From positions 62,001 to 126,000 of the forward strand of contig JASAMV010001056.1 in NCBI GenBank assembly GCA_030248065.1: a stretch of 64,000 bases of DNA, written 5' to 3'. Source of the DNA: Rhynchonema sp. JSB1_4. Its lineage: Eukaryota; Nematoda; Chromadorea; Monhysterida; Xyalidae. The notes beneath the pieces were generated by a model. That model was given only the letters and a program-made list of their open reading frames with translations. It was not told the origin of the DNA and did no database searches. Both the position numbers and the translations under genes were made by a program. This document shows, in pieces, positions 24,201-37,400 of the stretch. The first letter of the stretch is position 1. Every line of letters begins with the position of its first letter.

Positions 24201-25795
24201 GCCAATCGCGGTGTCGTGCCATAAACTGGATTATTTATAACAATGATGGCCTATATTGATGTGGTCAACGCGTATATCGTGAACACTGCTCGTAGACATA
24301 GAAATGTCATGTACAGTACGGTAGAAAAACATAGAAGCCAAGGACTTCCGTTAGAGGAAATACTACGGTTCAGTGCTGCTCGTGCTCAGTTCGAACCGGT
24401 TTCTTCTCACTGCGTGACGACTATAGCGTTGACCATTTGCGTTGACGACAAAACAATTAGGCCAGAGTAGTGCAGTTCCTGGTTGCCCGATTCGACCTCG
24501 CAGACAAGCGGTGCACCAGGTCATCGTCACTGCGAATGCACCAGATGGCAGCGTGATCCGAAACAAACACGAGCTTGTGTTATGCTTGCTTGCCGTCTCG
24601 TAAAAAGTCACTATGCTCACACGGTCGCTAGCAGGAAGAAATCCATTCATTTTTTTATCAATTAATGACATCAGCGCGTGTTCAGTTTGTGTGTTGAAAC
24701 ATCAGCGAGTCTGCTGCAGCGCGCAGAAACCCGATGTTTCAACGACACTATAAAGCGGGCCGATACTAACGTGGCACGTCGGACGCGTCGCGTGCGCCTC
24801 ACGTGCCCCACGTCCACGGTCACACCACGATCCTGCTGTTCGTCGGTGCGCAAAGTTAATTGATCATCTTTGACACGCGCGTTGATCAACAACAGGTTCG
24901 GATGCTTTCGGGCGTGCAGGAATTTGCCTGAAATGGCAAGGGGGTCGATGTAGTTGACTGTTCATCAATGGCAACACTGAGGATGACCTGGTGGCTAGAG
25001 AGATGGAGAAGTGGGCGGGCCTCCAAACCGCGCCTTGAGTGGCACACGAACCATGAAGCAAGCGATACCAAAAAAAATCAAACAGAAGCAAAAAATGAAA
25101 GCTAATTACCCGTTGCATCATCCATGACCATAAAATGTCGGTCCAACATGGTGCCTGACCGTAAGCCCCAAATGTCGGCTACAGCTTCATTCAGCTCCTG
25201 CGCGCGTGCGGATTTCAGCGGATGGATGAGTAGTTGGGTGATATGGCCAACCTGTGTGCGTTGATGAAATCAACGATGATTAATCAACAGATAGTGCGCA
25301 ATATTTCAAAATGGTCACTGAATGAATGTGACCTTGTCTAAGACAAATCAGGCCTAAACCTGATCTTTTACCGACGATGACCAGGTGCACCAAAGATCGC
25401 GCATTACGTGATTAGCAAGCAATATTTTGGTGACGATACAGTTATGGCGCCAAAAAAATCCAAAGATCCCGTTTACCATTGTGGCCCAGTTCTGAGCAGA
25501 TCTGGTTTGATGATTCACGCAATGCAGGGCATTGGTCTAATAGCGACAGGAGCCCTTCACAGTATGACGCTTTGGGTGCGTAAATCATTCCAGTCTGACC
25601 AGCTGATGTTTCACCCAAGCTATACATACATACCTTCACCCACGGTTGCATCCAATCATCGAGTGTCTGTCTGAGCCACGACGTTGATCTGGTGCACTGG
25701 TCGATCAATACATAAATCGAGGAGCCAATCACGATCGTCGACGTTATGCGCCGAGGCAGATTATCGGCGGGGAACAGCGTGGAGAATATCGACAT
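21202..25795 (-). CDS. mARC-type MOSC domain protein, gene C
   Basis: Seven exons have the same phases as gene B: 25634-25795 (ATG at 25793-25795), 25110-25251, 24771-24927, 24027-24225, 23233-23385, 21684-21823 and 21202-21361, with the stop at 21202-21204. They encode 370 codons. Exon 1 is identical in protein to gene B through the membrane-anchor segment, while later exons diverge (for example WHDTAIGCWDCGDAAADWL and PCVRCSMPTRHPTTG). All MOSC landmarks are present, including the closing DPLFGLNLA...KVGDSVYV. Introns 4 and 5 are enlarged by an inverted repeat (23760-24018) and two MITEs (21938-22789, 23044-23178). Genes B and C are head-to-tail paralogues, with near-identical first exons against diverged 3' exons suggesting gene conversion at the 5' end. 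The predicted role is molybdenum-dependent reduction at the mitochondrial or peroxisomal membrane. Confidence 0.85.
21938..22789. mobile_element. 852-bp MITE of GCGCAAAC words, TTA target duplication
   Basis: The ends are GGCTGCCTTCACAATGCATG and its exact complement, followed inward by arrays of GCGCGTTTGCGC. TTA lies outside both ends (21935-21937 and 22790-22792), a PIF/Harbinger signature. The subterminal phrase TGTTCACAATG recurs inside. The middle 500 bases are AT-rich, with no transposase recognised. It sits in intron 5 of mARC gene C. Confidence 0.85.
23044..23178. mobile_element. 135-bp MITE, TCGTCAAATCAT arms (copy 1)
   Basis: Arms of about 36 bp (GGCTTACGGTAATGTGGTCA and the inverted ...GACAAAACCATTAGCC) enclose a second pair GTCGTCGAACACATG/CATGTGTTCGACGAC. 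A related copy lies at 27296-27410. This one lies 55 bases beyond a mARC gene C donor site. Confidence 0.75.
23760..24018. repeat. inverted repeat reaching a splice donor
   Basis: Arms of about 105 bp (TTTCTAATTTCGTTGCCTCA and onward) flank a loop of about 50 bp. The right arm runs up to the 5' splice site of mARC gene C exon 4 (GTATAG at 24026 and below). The left arm mirrors the first intron bases too, so the repeat seems to have arisen by inverted duplication of intron sequence starting at the donor. Confidence 0.75.
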
Positions 25796-25799
25796 TGTT

Positions 25800-27290
25800 T
25801 GGGTGCCTGATCTTCCAAGGGAACCTGATAGTTTCGGCTTGAGTATTGGTTAAAAAAGAGGGAACACTGCAAAATTATTTTGCCTTGCGGAACATAAAGT
25901 GGCCACGAAAAATAGTGGTGGACAAAAAGTAGAGAGATGGAAAGACGCTGCTGAAGACAAGTTGCTCAGGTTTGTGGTGGGCATGCCAGTGTACGTTTCC
26001 TCCAAAAAAGTTGCCCCACAGGCGAGACAGTACCAAACCGCGTTTTGTTCAGGTGAAAGTGAAGCGCACATTTTGTGCGCGTTTTCTACTCGTGATAATA
26101 GATGGAGAGTGCTCAAAGGACATTTTCTCCAAGACCAGGTTGTCCTGTTTGCTGTGCACATGTTACTTGAAATCTTCCAATTTGTGAGTCTTTCATGTTC
26201 CCGCCCGTGCGTTAGTTTGAACACTTGACCTGCGCGACATGGAGCTCTAACAATCAAAAAAGATAGCGGTAAACAAATCTATGTGGGACCGTGACTGCTG
26301 TCAACTACAGACATGGACATGAAGCACAGTTTGGCCATATGTAAATCTCGACGAAAAAATGGTAGGTAGGTTACGATTAGACTGAAACCCAAACGTTGCA
26401 GAAAAGCGCGTGCACATGATCCAAAATCATTCCAATCGTAGTATGTGCAAAACGGTACAAGTGTTGCTGCAACCTTTAAATAAATGAGCAGCAAAGCTAC
26501 GCTTTTGCCAATCGACGAAAAAATGGTAGGTAGGTTACGATTAGACTGAAACCCAAACGTTGCAGAAAAGCGCGTGCACATGATCCAAAATCATTCCAAT
26601 CGTAGTATGTGCAAAACGGTACAAGTGTTGCTGCAACCTTTAAATAAATGAGCAGCAAAGCTACGCTTTTGCCAAGGTATGTACCCATACACACCTTCTG
26701 TACATTATTATATTTTATCGGCAAGAAAAATACGTCTGCGTTTTCACGTGTAACGCCACAGCCCTGCTGAAAAAACACGTTTTCATTCTGTGAGAAAATG
26801 CCCAGTGTACCACTCTTGCTGAAAAGTGAAAACATAACGAAGGCAACACGTGCCTTGCATCACATCACCTGAGACACTTATCTCACATCTATGCAGTTTG
26901 CCACGTAAAGAGCGCTGATTTTTTCAATTTTGAGACAAACACCGTTTAAACATTAAAAAATTTAAAACAGTACCCAGGCAAGAACAGATGTCACCCAAAG
27001 ACGACAATACAAGGGGCGGCAGTCGTGGAGCGAGTTAACAAGGGCTGGAGCTGGCCAGCACAAAGCAGGTGCACGGCCATCAAAACAGTCAGTCCGTTTG
27101 CACACAATCAAGGTTTACGATCAGGAGCACGCAATAAAGTTGTTTTAGTTTCAACATTTTGATTATTTTTAGTTGCTATTGCTAACATCTTGTGTTATCG
27201 TGTCTGTGTACAAAGCACTGCTGTATCAGCACTGTGACCTGCTCAGGAACCCGTGTATTTTTGTGCAACAGCACGACCAGACAGAATGGC
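25800..27290. other. gene-poor stretch
   Basis: Open frames at 25850-26257 (minus) and 25899-26228 (plus) overlap each other and show no recognised family. The rest has no exon series. A tandem duplication (26348-26675) is described separately. Confidence 0.4.
26348..26675. repeat. 164-bp perfect tandem duplication
   Basis: The unit starting TCGACGAAAAAATGG and ending in GCTACGCTTTTGCCAA is present twice in a row. I saw no difference between the copies. Such identity implies very recent origin or an assembly duplication. Confidence 0.9.
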
Positions 27291-27295
27291 TTGCA

Positions 27296-27410
27296 GTAAT
27301 GTCGTCAAATCATGAAGTCAAATTTTGTCGTCAAACACAGATATTATTTTCGCGCTCATTTGGGGCTCATGTGTTCGACGATTTTATTTGACGACAAAAC
27401 CATCAGCCGA
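27296..27410. mobile_element. MITE, TCGTCAAATCAT arms (copy 2)
   Basis: This is related to 23044-23178: the shared centre is TTTTCGCGCTCATTTGGGGC and the right arm is ACGACAAAACCATCAGCC. The left arm is partly decayed. Confidence 0.65.
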
Positions 27411-27419
27411 CAGATTCGG

Positions 27420-28491
27420 TGCAACGACACAACAACCTCGTACCAAACTCTGATGGAAATTTTTATTTCTTGCTCATGTACTTACGACAGAAAAACGAAC
27501 CACAAACGGTAACAAAAACTGCTGTAACACAAGATACACCATAATAATTACCTAACAAATAGTAAAAAAAACAAACAACTAGAAAACACGAACCGTATAA
27601 AAACCCAACATCTGAACCATACCTATCTAAACCAAAACCTACTAAGCCACTTCAATAACAAATACTTTTTCTTTAATACATAAATGCACTATTCAATAGC
27701 CATCAAGTAACAAGGTACCATATATGGTTCAATACAGATGCGCCACCACACTATCCATATACGGCACCCGTCACTACACTACCCGTCTGCTATAAAGACA
27801 AGATCGGGCTTATGGTTACTTGGCACCTTTTCGAAAACACAAAACTTCAGCAAAACACAAACGGCCAGGTCCGCTAAAAAGTCATAACCAGGCTCACAAC
27901 TTAACATCCGCTCAAAACATCTATCATCTGACTAAAAATCACAAACCAAAGCCACCACAAAAACAACGGAAAACTGAAATTCACTGTAAAACTGGATCAA
28001 AGAAAAACGATGCCTACGTTATAAAACTTTACACCGAAAAAACAAAGAAAACACTTTCCTAACGAGCAAGAAAAAAGAAAACAAAGTTGAAAACTGTTGA
28101 GTCACAGCAGTAGAAACGCCAGAAAACTACACATGAAAACAAAAAAACAACCCGTCCGCTAATAAGACAAGATCGGGCGCGACCGATACGTCATAAAACT
28201 TTACTCCGAAAAACAAAGAAAACACTTTCTAACGAGCAAGAAAAACGAAAACAAAGTTGAAAACTGTTGAGTCGCAGCAGTAGAAACGCCAGAAAACTAC
28301 ACATGAAAACAAAAAACTACCCGTCCGCTAATAAGACAAGAAAGGGCGTAAGCTAACAAGACTAGAACGCCAGAAAACAACAAAAAAAACCAAGAACTCT
28401 CCAAAAAAAAAACAACACAAAAAAGCAGACTTACAAAAAAGCTTTGCCGAAAAAACCCATCTCACAAAAACATACTCACAAAAACATACTT
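27420..28491 (-). other. probable 3' UTR/downstream region of helicase, A/C-rich
   Basis: On the plus strand this kilobase is strikingly rich in A and C and poor in T, so the transcript strand would be T/G-rich. It follows directly after the helicase stop (28492). A minus-strand AATAAA at about 27465-27470 could be the polyadenylation signal. A repeat unit of about 170 bp is present twice (28020-28190 and 28191-28355). Confidence 0.4.
28020..28355. repeat. two-copy tandem repeat, about 170-bp period
   Basis: The shared phrases include AACACTTTCTAACGAGCAAG, GAAAACTGTTGAGTC, CAGCAGTAGAAACGCC and CCCGTCCGCTAATAAGACAA. Divergence is a few percent. A third fragment (CCGTCTGCTATAAAGACAAG) lies at about 27785. 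Confidence 0.75.
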
Positions 28492-31400
28492 TTAGGGCAG
28501 ACCCTTGCCACGACCGAAACCGCGATTGGTGTTTGTGGCGTTTGATTGTGACGGATTGGTGGTGGTGGTGGTGGATAGTTGGGGAAAGCCAAATGATGCG
28601 TGCCCGGGCAGTTGGTATGGAATGGTGGCCGGTTGTTGCTGAAATGTGCGATCATTTACGTAGTTGACACGGTTGGTGTGCAAAAGTTTGCAAATCTAAA
28701 ATTGTCAAATCAATAACAATAAACTGTTGAATTGTTAAATCACAAAGTCTATCGTATAAATCGAGCCAGCCAGGTGCAAGGTGTGAGTGTGCTCAATCAG
28801 TTTTCACGTGCAATCGGTCAATGCAAAGCGCCAGGCATAATTTTCACAAATTACCACGAAACGTGGCCACAAGCGTAAAAAAATTAACAAATGGACCAAC
28901 TTGTTGGAATTGCATGGCCATCAGCGGTTCACTGACGGCGGTCACGGGCAACGATCGAATGGGTTGCTGCGGGTCGGGCACTGCGGCCGGCGTGCGATTA
29001 GCGCGACCACGCAGCGACTGCAAATCAAATCATGATGACCTTTAAAATGTTTTTGTCATCGAAATATTACAATTTGGCACCCAGAATATTCGAGTTTTAC
29101 GTGCCATTTACGTGAACAACATCCGCGGGCAATGTACAGTATAGACAACAATGCTACACACAGTTGTGATGCTCCAATTTTCAAGAAAATTCACACTTCT
29201 ATTGACTCACAACGCACACTGGCATTTGTTTTGTGAATATAAAATTTTCGGAAAATGCCCCCACACCTCACATACCTTGACGCCCTGCAGCACTGGCGCA
29301 CCACCGGTCGATGGTTGGATGGACGTCGATGGGGTCGATTGACGCGGCATTGCGGTGGTGTTGGTCAGCAGCTGCGGGAACTGCAGAATCAATAAAATAA
29401 TGAAACATGCGGTATTTCAGACTGGTCTTCAGCATGTGTTACAGTATCCTCCCCCAACAATATGAAAGCAGCATGATTTGAAATGTTCAACAGAAAAACA
29501 GTTCAGCAAATCTTAAACGCACCTTCTTATACACATCGGTCGAGCCGACTTGCGGTGATGGACGTTGCGTGCCCGATGGCTTGGAGCGACCGCGCGTGAA
29601 CACCAGCGACTAAAAAAAGAAGAGAAAATATAAATAAAAATGAAAAAAGAAACGAGCAAACATCCCCACGCAACGACAATCCACTGACCTTTCGTTGTCC
29701 TGCCGCCGAGCCAGGGGATGTTGATTGCGATGGAATAGATGATGTTTCAGATGGAATGTTGGCTCGCTGCATATTCGACGGCAACGATGCAGCGTGACGA
29801 CCTGCAATCAAAATAACAAATCACATAATATATAGGGATTGGGCATTATCGGGTGTCGGGATCCAAAAGTGTGGGTGTCGGGTTTTGCTGTCCTGACATT
29901 TCCTCCTTGATATCGGGTGTTCCACCCAAAAACTGACCCGATCCCTGATCATAGTCAGTCACCAGCCTAAAAACTGTTTTCAACTACGCCAGCACGCGAA
30001 ACTCACTTCATCAAAAAACCACTGAGAGTCGAAACCGGTAATGTTTTAGGTCATTTCCGATGGTGCAAAGTGTCTGTTTACAAAATTGAAGGCCAGATCG
30101 GTCCCCAAGGTTTGACCCAGGCAGAGTGAGCGACGCACATGTTTCATTTGGCACAGCACCAATCCTACCGACACGAACCAAACTAATATTCTACCAAATA
30201 AAATAGTTCACTCACCGCGCAGACTCGGCCGCACTTGTTTGTTGACGGCGCCAAATCCGACAGCCTGCGGCACAGCGCTGCTGGGAAGCCCGGATGGAAT
30301 GGTGTTGGTGGTGGATGGTTGGGCGCTTCGACCAGACACAGCAGCTGGCGCGGCGGGTGATGGCTGGAAACGAAGAAAACGTTAGGATTCAGTTTGAAAA
30401 GCAAAACGTCCAGTGAAGTGTGAAAGCAGTTGCACAACTGCTTATTTCGAGGTGACATTCGTCGCGACTGGTTAGTACACTGTAGTCGCACTGAGGATGT
30501 CCTGACGCACCAATCGAGAATGATATGACAGATGACAACGACACTCTATATAGCCTCGACGGATAATAACGTGTGGTAATTATCTCAACCATATGACTTG
30601 GTCTTGAAACCCTAAAAACAGTGAAAACTCCATGCCCGCCGATGTAGTCTCCAATCTGCCACTGAAAGATTAACGACCCACGTTTTCACGACAAAATACC
30701 GAAACGTCACACCCGATCACAATTGTCAGTTAGGTCAGATAGTAGTCCAATAGCAAGACAAACCAAACAATCAAACCAGCAGGCTCACCGGCACAATGGA
30801 TGTCGGCGGCGCCCCGTACGCCGATTCGGTTGATTCCACCAACTGCGAATACACGCGTCGCTGCACTGCAAACGCAGGGAGGCTCTCTGGTTTATGTTCG
30901 AACAAGAGTAAGACCAAAAACAACAACAGATCTGACCGGCCTGATGGTTTATCCAAGGAAATGAAGAACACATATATCAGCTAAGATGACATGACATGCA
31001 TACCTGCATTTTCATATTTATTCTTCTTCTCAGTCGCCGGCTTTTCCGTTGAAGATGGGGGCATAGTGGGGAAGCCAAACGTGGACGTGGCTGAAAAAAG
31101 GGAAAAGCTTAGATTTTGAACGAAGACCAGCACAATCATAGGTAGAAGTTCAGGTTACCATTGGGCTGAGCCGGATGTTGTTGTTGTTGTTGTTGTTGCA
31201 CCGATGGTCGTGGTGAAGGTTGTTGTTTGGGCGGTTTCATGCTGGCCGGGGCCACACGCGGGGTGGGCGTAACCGCATACACAGCTGCAAATACCAGGTC
31301 TGTTGTGTTGTGTTGTTCATACTTTCACAGATTGAAGTGAAACATCAGTTAGTTAGGACCACTTACAAATGTCTGATGTTGCGGCGCTTAACAACATTCA

Positions 31401-34400
31401 CCTCAAACAGACGACGAAAAGCCGATTTTTGTAACATCACTTAACATTCCAAAAATCACTGTGCTGATTTTTGGCCAGAAAATGAACAAGCCGAAAATCC
31501 CAAGAGCGTGCCGCAGATTTGGGCGCGATTTGACGAGTGTTCATAATTTGAAATACGGGTGACAGAACAACAGCGAACCCCACTCACACATCTTCATAAA
31601 TGATCAGTGTCCTTTATTATCACGCCCATTCTTGTGTCATGCAAGACCAATGTGCCAAAATCGGTACTTGTACGGCACGCAGTACCCAGCGAACGCATGG
31701 ATATGACATCACGATCATCAGATCAGCATCATCCCATCAAATTCCGCTCCCAAAATCGAACAGAATCAAGTGCACCAAAACAAAAACAAAACATCAACAA
31801 CAACCTAACCGTTGCCAGCGCTGTACTGTTGTTGTTGTTGCTGCCGTTGTTGTTGTTGTTGTGCGGTCGATTTGGGGAATGGGAATGGCGGCGCGATGTC
31901 GGTCACCGGCGGGAAGCCGTAGCGAACATCGGCCAGACACACCAGGTCGCACACGGCGTCAACGAAGTGCTGAATCGAAAAATGTTGGTGTTATTCAACG
32001 GCGGATCCAGGGGAAGCCACACGGGGCATGCACCCCCTTGGTTCATTTGGCACCGTTTCGGAAGGAAGAAGGAAAAGGGACTCCGAAATCGCAGGAGTTT
32101 TACCCTTGATACACTTAAACAGTCCAAGAATCGCGTCAGATACGGCCATTTTTAATGAAATATTGCTTTTACGCGCGCAGAAAGTGCGAAATTTCGAATA
32201 AGCACTAGATAAAAGTGACTTTTCAAAAATAGAACAAGCACAACATGAAAATAACTTTTTGGATTTGGCCCCTCCATTGGCCAAAGGCTGGATCTGTCAC
32301 TGGTGCAATTGGAAAAAAAGCACAGGCCCAAGAACACGCAGGAACATTTCTGGTACAGTTCCATCTCAAATTAGACGTTTGCGACAAAAAAAAAACGAAT
32401 TAAAAAATGCAAACACCACCAGTTCCCCGAGCAAACCTGATCGTGCCGCTGCGGATCCGGCTCGCCATTCCGGCTCACCGCGCGCACCACATAGGCCTGC
32501 AGACGCAGTCGCAGCTTGTCCATCAATTCCAGGTGCTGAAATAAATAATGAAATGAAGACAAATACACGATAAGAAAGTTCGAAATAATAAAAAAGGAGA
32601 ACACTAACATGCGGCGTGCACTTCATTTTGATATTCTCGGCCAATTCCATCACCGTCATTTTGGCGTCGACCAGCAGATCGGGCAGGTCCTCGTTCTCAC
32701 GGCCGTACCTGCAATAGATCGACACAACATTTTTTTAATTGTCGCAAAAAATTTCACCGTTTTCTTCATCACACAGATAGTGACAAAACAGTGAAACATA
32801 ACCAGTTCAAGCCCAAGCCACTATGCCGATATGGAGCGCAGAATGGAACAACGCTCAAGGCGGCAACAGGGCTATTGTGATGGCCGCTACCACAGACTTT
32901 GTCAATGAACTCACAATATGAGCACCCATCCGTCGGCATTATGTACGACTAATAAAATAAAACCAAACCAGTTAACTCCCCAACTCACCTGGGCGGGACA
33001 CAACTGATGCCGGCAGCCAGTGCGATTGCCATCGGCGTAACGGCGGTGACATGTTTGATCTGAGTGAGCAAAAAGCTACTGTTAACTTGATCACATACAT
33101 CTTTGGCGGTTACAACAACGTTCCAGTTCACAGACCACGTTTGAAACATCAACTAGAAGTCGCAACGCGAGCCCCATTGGTGCCGTGCTAGGATTTTGTG
33201 GTCAGTGTGCTAATGATTCACATGAAAATCAATTGAAGCTTACAAAACAAACACACCGTGGTCCAGCAGGCCTACACTCAATCTATCGCCCAATATTATT
33301 TTGCGCAAATGACGAATAATTATGATTTCTGCTGTCTCAGAATACCGATTCGCGCTTCCCAATCATGTCACACTAAAGCGCACAGGCACGGTTGACTTTT
33401 GCACAGAGGCACTTGCAATTTGCAAGTCAATTCCCAGTTTTGCAAGTAGATGTTTGGATGACTCGCTGTTGCCATATGGCAAGCACACAACAAGGAAATT
33501 TAGTTTGGCAAGCCACTTTTTCAGTCAACTTGCCAGATGGCAAGTAGAGGAAATTTCACCAGTACTGTTCCCTTATTCTATCACCCAAGCCAAGCACTCC
33601 ATGAACCAACCACAGTGCGGTAGGGCAACGATGTCAGCTCGCCGAACATCATCCAGCGCACTTCGCGCGGCGGCGGCACGTCGGTGAATTCGGCACGCGA
33701 CGACGCTGACTCGTTGGGCGGACGAATGTATCGGAATTGGCTGCGGTCGTAATCTGCAAACATGTTCAAATTTCGTTGTGCATATACTGGCAGGCAAAAA
33801 AACCGTTTTTTTCCCGAAAAAAACTGTGTTTTTTCGAAAAAAAACGTTTTTTTTTCACGAAAAATAAAAAACGGTTCTTTATGACAGTATAGTTGTGCAC
33901 ATACAGTATGTATATTGTGCATTCTTAATTTTGGCGCATTCAAAATCAATCAAAAGGAAGACAAACCATGATCTTGATTGAGACGCCGAATTCGCTCCTC
34001 TTCGTGCTTCAACGCACAGCCCGGGTTCAGCTCAACATTTCGCGAACTGAAATCGAATGCCAAATCAATAAACGGGTGCAGCAGGACTAACTATGAACAT
34101 TGCTGCTGTTCACGGTGCCTCTGTGTTACCGTGCCTGTTCGTGGAGTGCTGACTCTTGAACAATGCTGTGATGCACCCAACCCAACCCCCGCTCATTCCT
34201 GGGCAGACACACACAGCTCAACAATAAAATAAAGGCAAACTACGCCGCAACAGCGAGCCCGATTTCGGAGGTGTACGTGCAGAACGAAACGAAACGAAAG
34301 AGAAAACCCTCATGCGACGCGTTGTATTCTACAAAATTCCCAAATCAGCAGCCACGTCTGTACATTTCACTAATGTGCCTGGGACTGCTTCTGCCTCATT

Positions 34401-37400
34401 TGCCAAAATCTACTGGCTCATTTGAAATTCTTAAAGCCACTTTATACTTTGTCGCGTTGCAATACACGCAACATTTTCTGAAGCGCTGATTGGCTCGTGC
34501 TCGCGCAACATCCAATCAGCGCGCAAGAAAATGTTGCGTGCATCGCTACGAGACAAAGTGTAAAGTGGCCTTTACTGGCTCAATGAACCCGTAAAAATGG
34601 CAAAAAAACCTGGTGTCACCTCCGAAATCGAGCACGTGTTGGCGCAGCGGTACAAAACATGTTACTCTCGTCGAAACTGATGTCAATGGTAAATGTGGAT
34701 GAAACGTGCAGTAGCAGTTACGAGCCCAAAACCGCAAAAATGGCGCTACCAAGATCGCAATCACCAAACGTAACCATCTTCAGCAGTCAAGCCAACACAA
34801 AAATCCCCCGCCCCCAATCCCAGCGCACTACACTCACCCAGCGGCCACTCGAATCTTTCCGATTTTGCGCGTCTCGGTCGAGAAGCCGATATGTGGATGC
34901 GCGCCACCGACCAGGCACAGTTTCACCACCGGCCATTGCTGCGAGTGACGATTGACACGCTCCCAGGTCGCTGCCGACACCAGACCGAGACGTTGCATTT
35001 CGTGTAGCAATTGCACGCTGCAAAAAATGTTGATTTTGTGTGACCACTGCGACAAGACAGAAATACATAAAGGCAAACTACACCAGCACGAGCTCGATTT
35101 CGAAGGTGGTGTATATTCAAAACGAATACAAAGAGAAAATCATCATACTCCATTTTGTATTCTTCAACGTGTAACATTTCCCAAATCAGCAGCCACGTAT
35201 GAACGTTTCATGATTCTGCCAGCTTCGAAATCGAGCTCGTGTTGGTGTAGTTTGCCATCACATACACAAAACGGTATGAAACTTGGTATAATAGACTGGT
35301 TGGATCGGGACTGTAATTGACATTCGAATGCGTGGCCATTTAAAAAAAAAATCCACAGCGCGAAGTGTGCTCAAACAGTGAAAGACAACTTTTGTCTTTC
35401 AAACTAACAAATTCAGAAACGTCAGAATCAGTGAAACTCTCTGTTCAAAATACTTTTGCGACCAATGCAGAACTGATCTGATCCTATCCAACCACCAGGT
35501 TTGTTTCCGGCAACACTCATTTTCAGAATCACTAATGCACAACCGCTGTGATCATGCCCATTTGCGTGCGGCGTCAGGTGTCCTGTACACCCACACAATA
35601 GAGCTCACCTGAACGACGAATGCCCGCTAAACTCGTCTGTATATGTAAAGTCAGCAATTCTCAATAATCCCAAAATCACCCACCGAATGGTCAGCGCCAT
35701 TTCCATATTCGACATCGACACGAACAGATCATGGCAGGTGCGTCGCAGGTGATGTTTAGCGCCGAATAGCAATGGCATGCATCTGAGAAAAGAAAGCAAT
35801 TTTTTTATCGTTTTTTTGGCGTGTAAAAAGTCCGGACACCAGACTACGGTGTTGGGTTTTGTGCCACACAGTGCGAAAGACTCGCTGCTTGTAAAAAATT
35901 CAATCAAAACCCACCGTTCCCAGGTGTAAATAACTTTTCTGAACAATACATCACATCTGAACAAAAAAATTTCAGAACCTAAAAATCACGCTTAGTCGAC
36001 TCACTTTGCGTACGCCCTTAGGTACATGATGTGATCGCTCATATCGGTTTTCGCCAATTTTTCCCGGGCCTTCTCCATTTTGGCACGCGCCTCACCACCG
36101 CCCGGCAACGTGACTGAAAACAGACAAAACTTTGAAAAGAACAACAAATGGATTCGAAAGTTGGTAATCTAATCACATTCATAGTTTCTGCTCAGAACAT
36201 GCTACTTTTTTAGTTTGAATTGACTGGCCCTGGCTGCCGTCTAATTAATTCTGCACAGTTGATCTCAGCTGCTTTCACACGAGCTTCCGGCCATGAATGA
36301 ACAGGTTACCTTTGCGGCAAACACAAATCTACAATTTCTTACTGGCCAATAGGGATCGGCGTCGGTGTCGGAAAAAGGTCGGTGTCGGTACCGACACTAC
36401 TAATGTCGGTGTCGATGTCGGCGGCCAAAAGTGTCGGTTTTTCTCAGGTGTCGGTATGCAACTTTTTGGCCCCATGTTAGTATCAAAAAGGCTAATTTTT
36501 GCTGAAATGTTCGTTCACACACGAAAAAGTTTGCAAAATTTTTTGCATTCAACTGGAGAGCTTTGCAATTGTTGTTCGTATATTCGTATTCGTTATTCAG
36601 TACAACGAAATATATCATAGAGATCAACATTAGGAATACGAAATTTTGGTCGATGCGTGCTAGGAAGTGGCCTACTGGCGCTTGAAAGGGCCGAAATTAA
36701 AAAATTTCGGTTGCAAATGACAACAAATTCACAGCCAAGCAGCTTTACAGGTTTTCGGAGCAACTAGTACGCATGCGAAAGCGATTTTAGCAATTCGAGC
36801 GCCATACTTTGTGCTCATTATCCAATCCCCCCAAGAATAGCAGCACACCGGGCACCGAACCACTGCTGGAAAAACTTTTGTTAAGTTGAGTTATCTAAGA
36901 AAAGTGCGCAAGAAAATTTCCGAAATGAGCAATTTCCTTGTGTAAAGTTATTCTATGTCCTCTAATAATGCTCTAAATGTCAATAATTCGCTAAAAGTAC
37001 AAATTTTGCGCTAAAATTGCAAATTTTCGACGAAAAAACAATCGAAGACGGTGTCGGGGCTTTTTGCACTGTCGGTGTCCGCGTGTTTTTTCGTCGGTGT
37101 CGGTACTTTCCAAAAAAGCGTCGGTGTCGGTCTACATGACCGACGCCGATCCCTACTGGCCAAAGTTCGCAACACTTCAGAAATTATTTGAACAATAATA
37201 TTGGACAAAACGAGTGATTCGGCAGACTTACAAGGGTCGCGGTAGCTGAGCAGCGCAACGATGGCGATCACCGGCTCCAGACATTGCATTGCGATCGCCC
37301 ACAACAACGTTCGAGTCAGGGCCGGGTCGAGCGGCAGTTCGGTCATGCACCGACCAATCTGCGTCAAATGTTCGTCGGGCGTCAGCGCACCGAGCAGCTG

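Noticed and set aside
25850..26257. Overlapping 135- and 109-codon frames, one with WYCLACGATF
   Set aside because: A single CxxC pair without further metal ligands, no splice partners and no family resemblance.
27820..28062. 80-codon Lys/His/Asn-rich open frame
   Set aside because: It lies in the A/C-rich tract after the helicase stop; composition alone makes it open.
31600..32155. Plus-strand open frames of 169 and 182 codons
   Set aside because: They overlap the poly-Gln helicase exon 31810-31969 in antisense and have no domain of their own.
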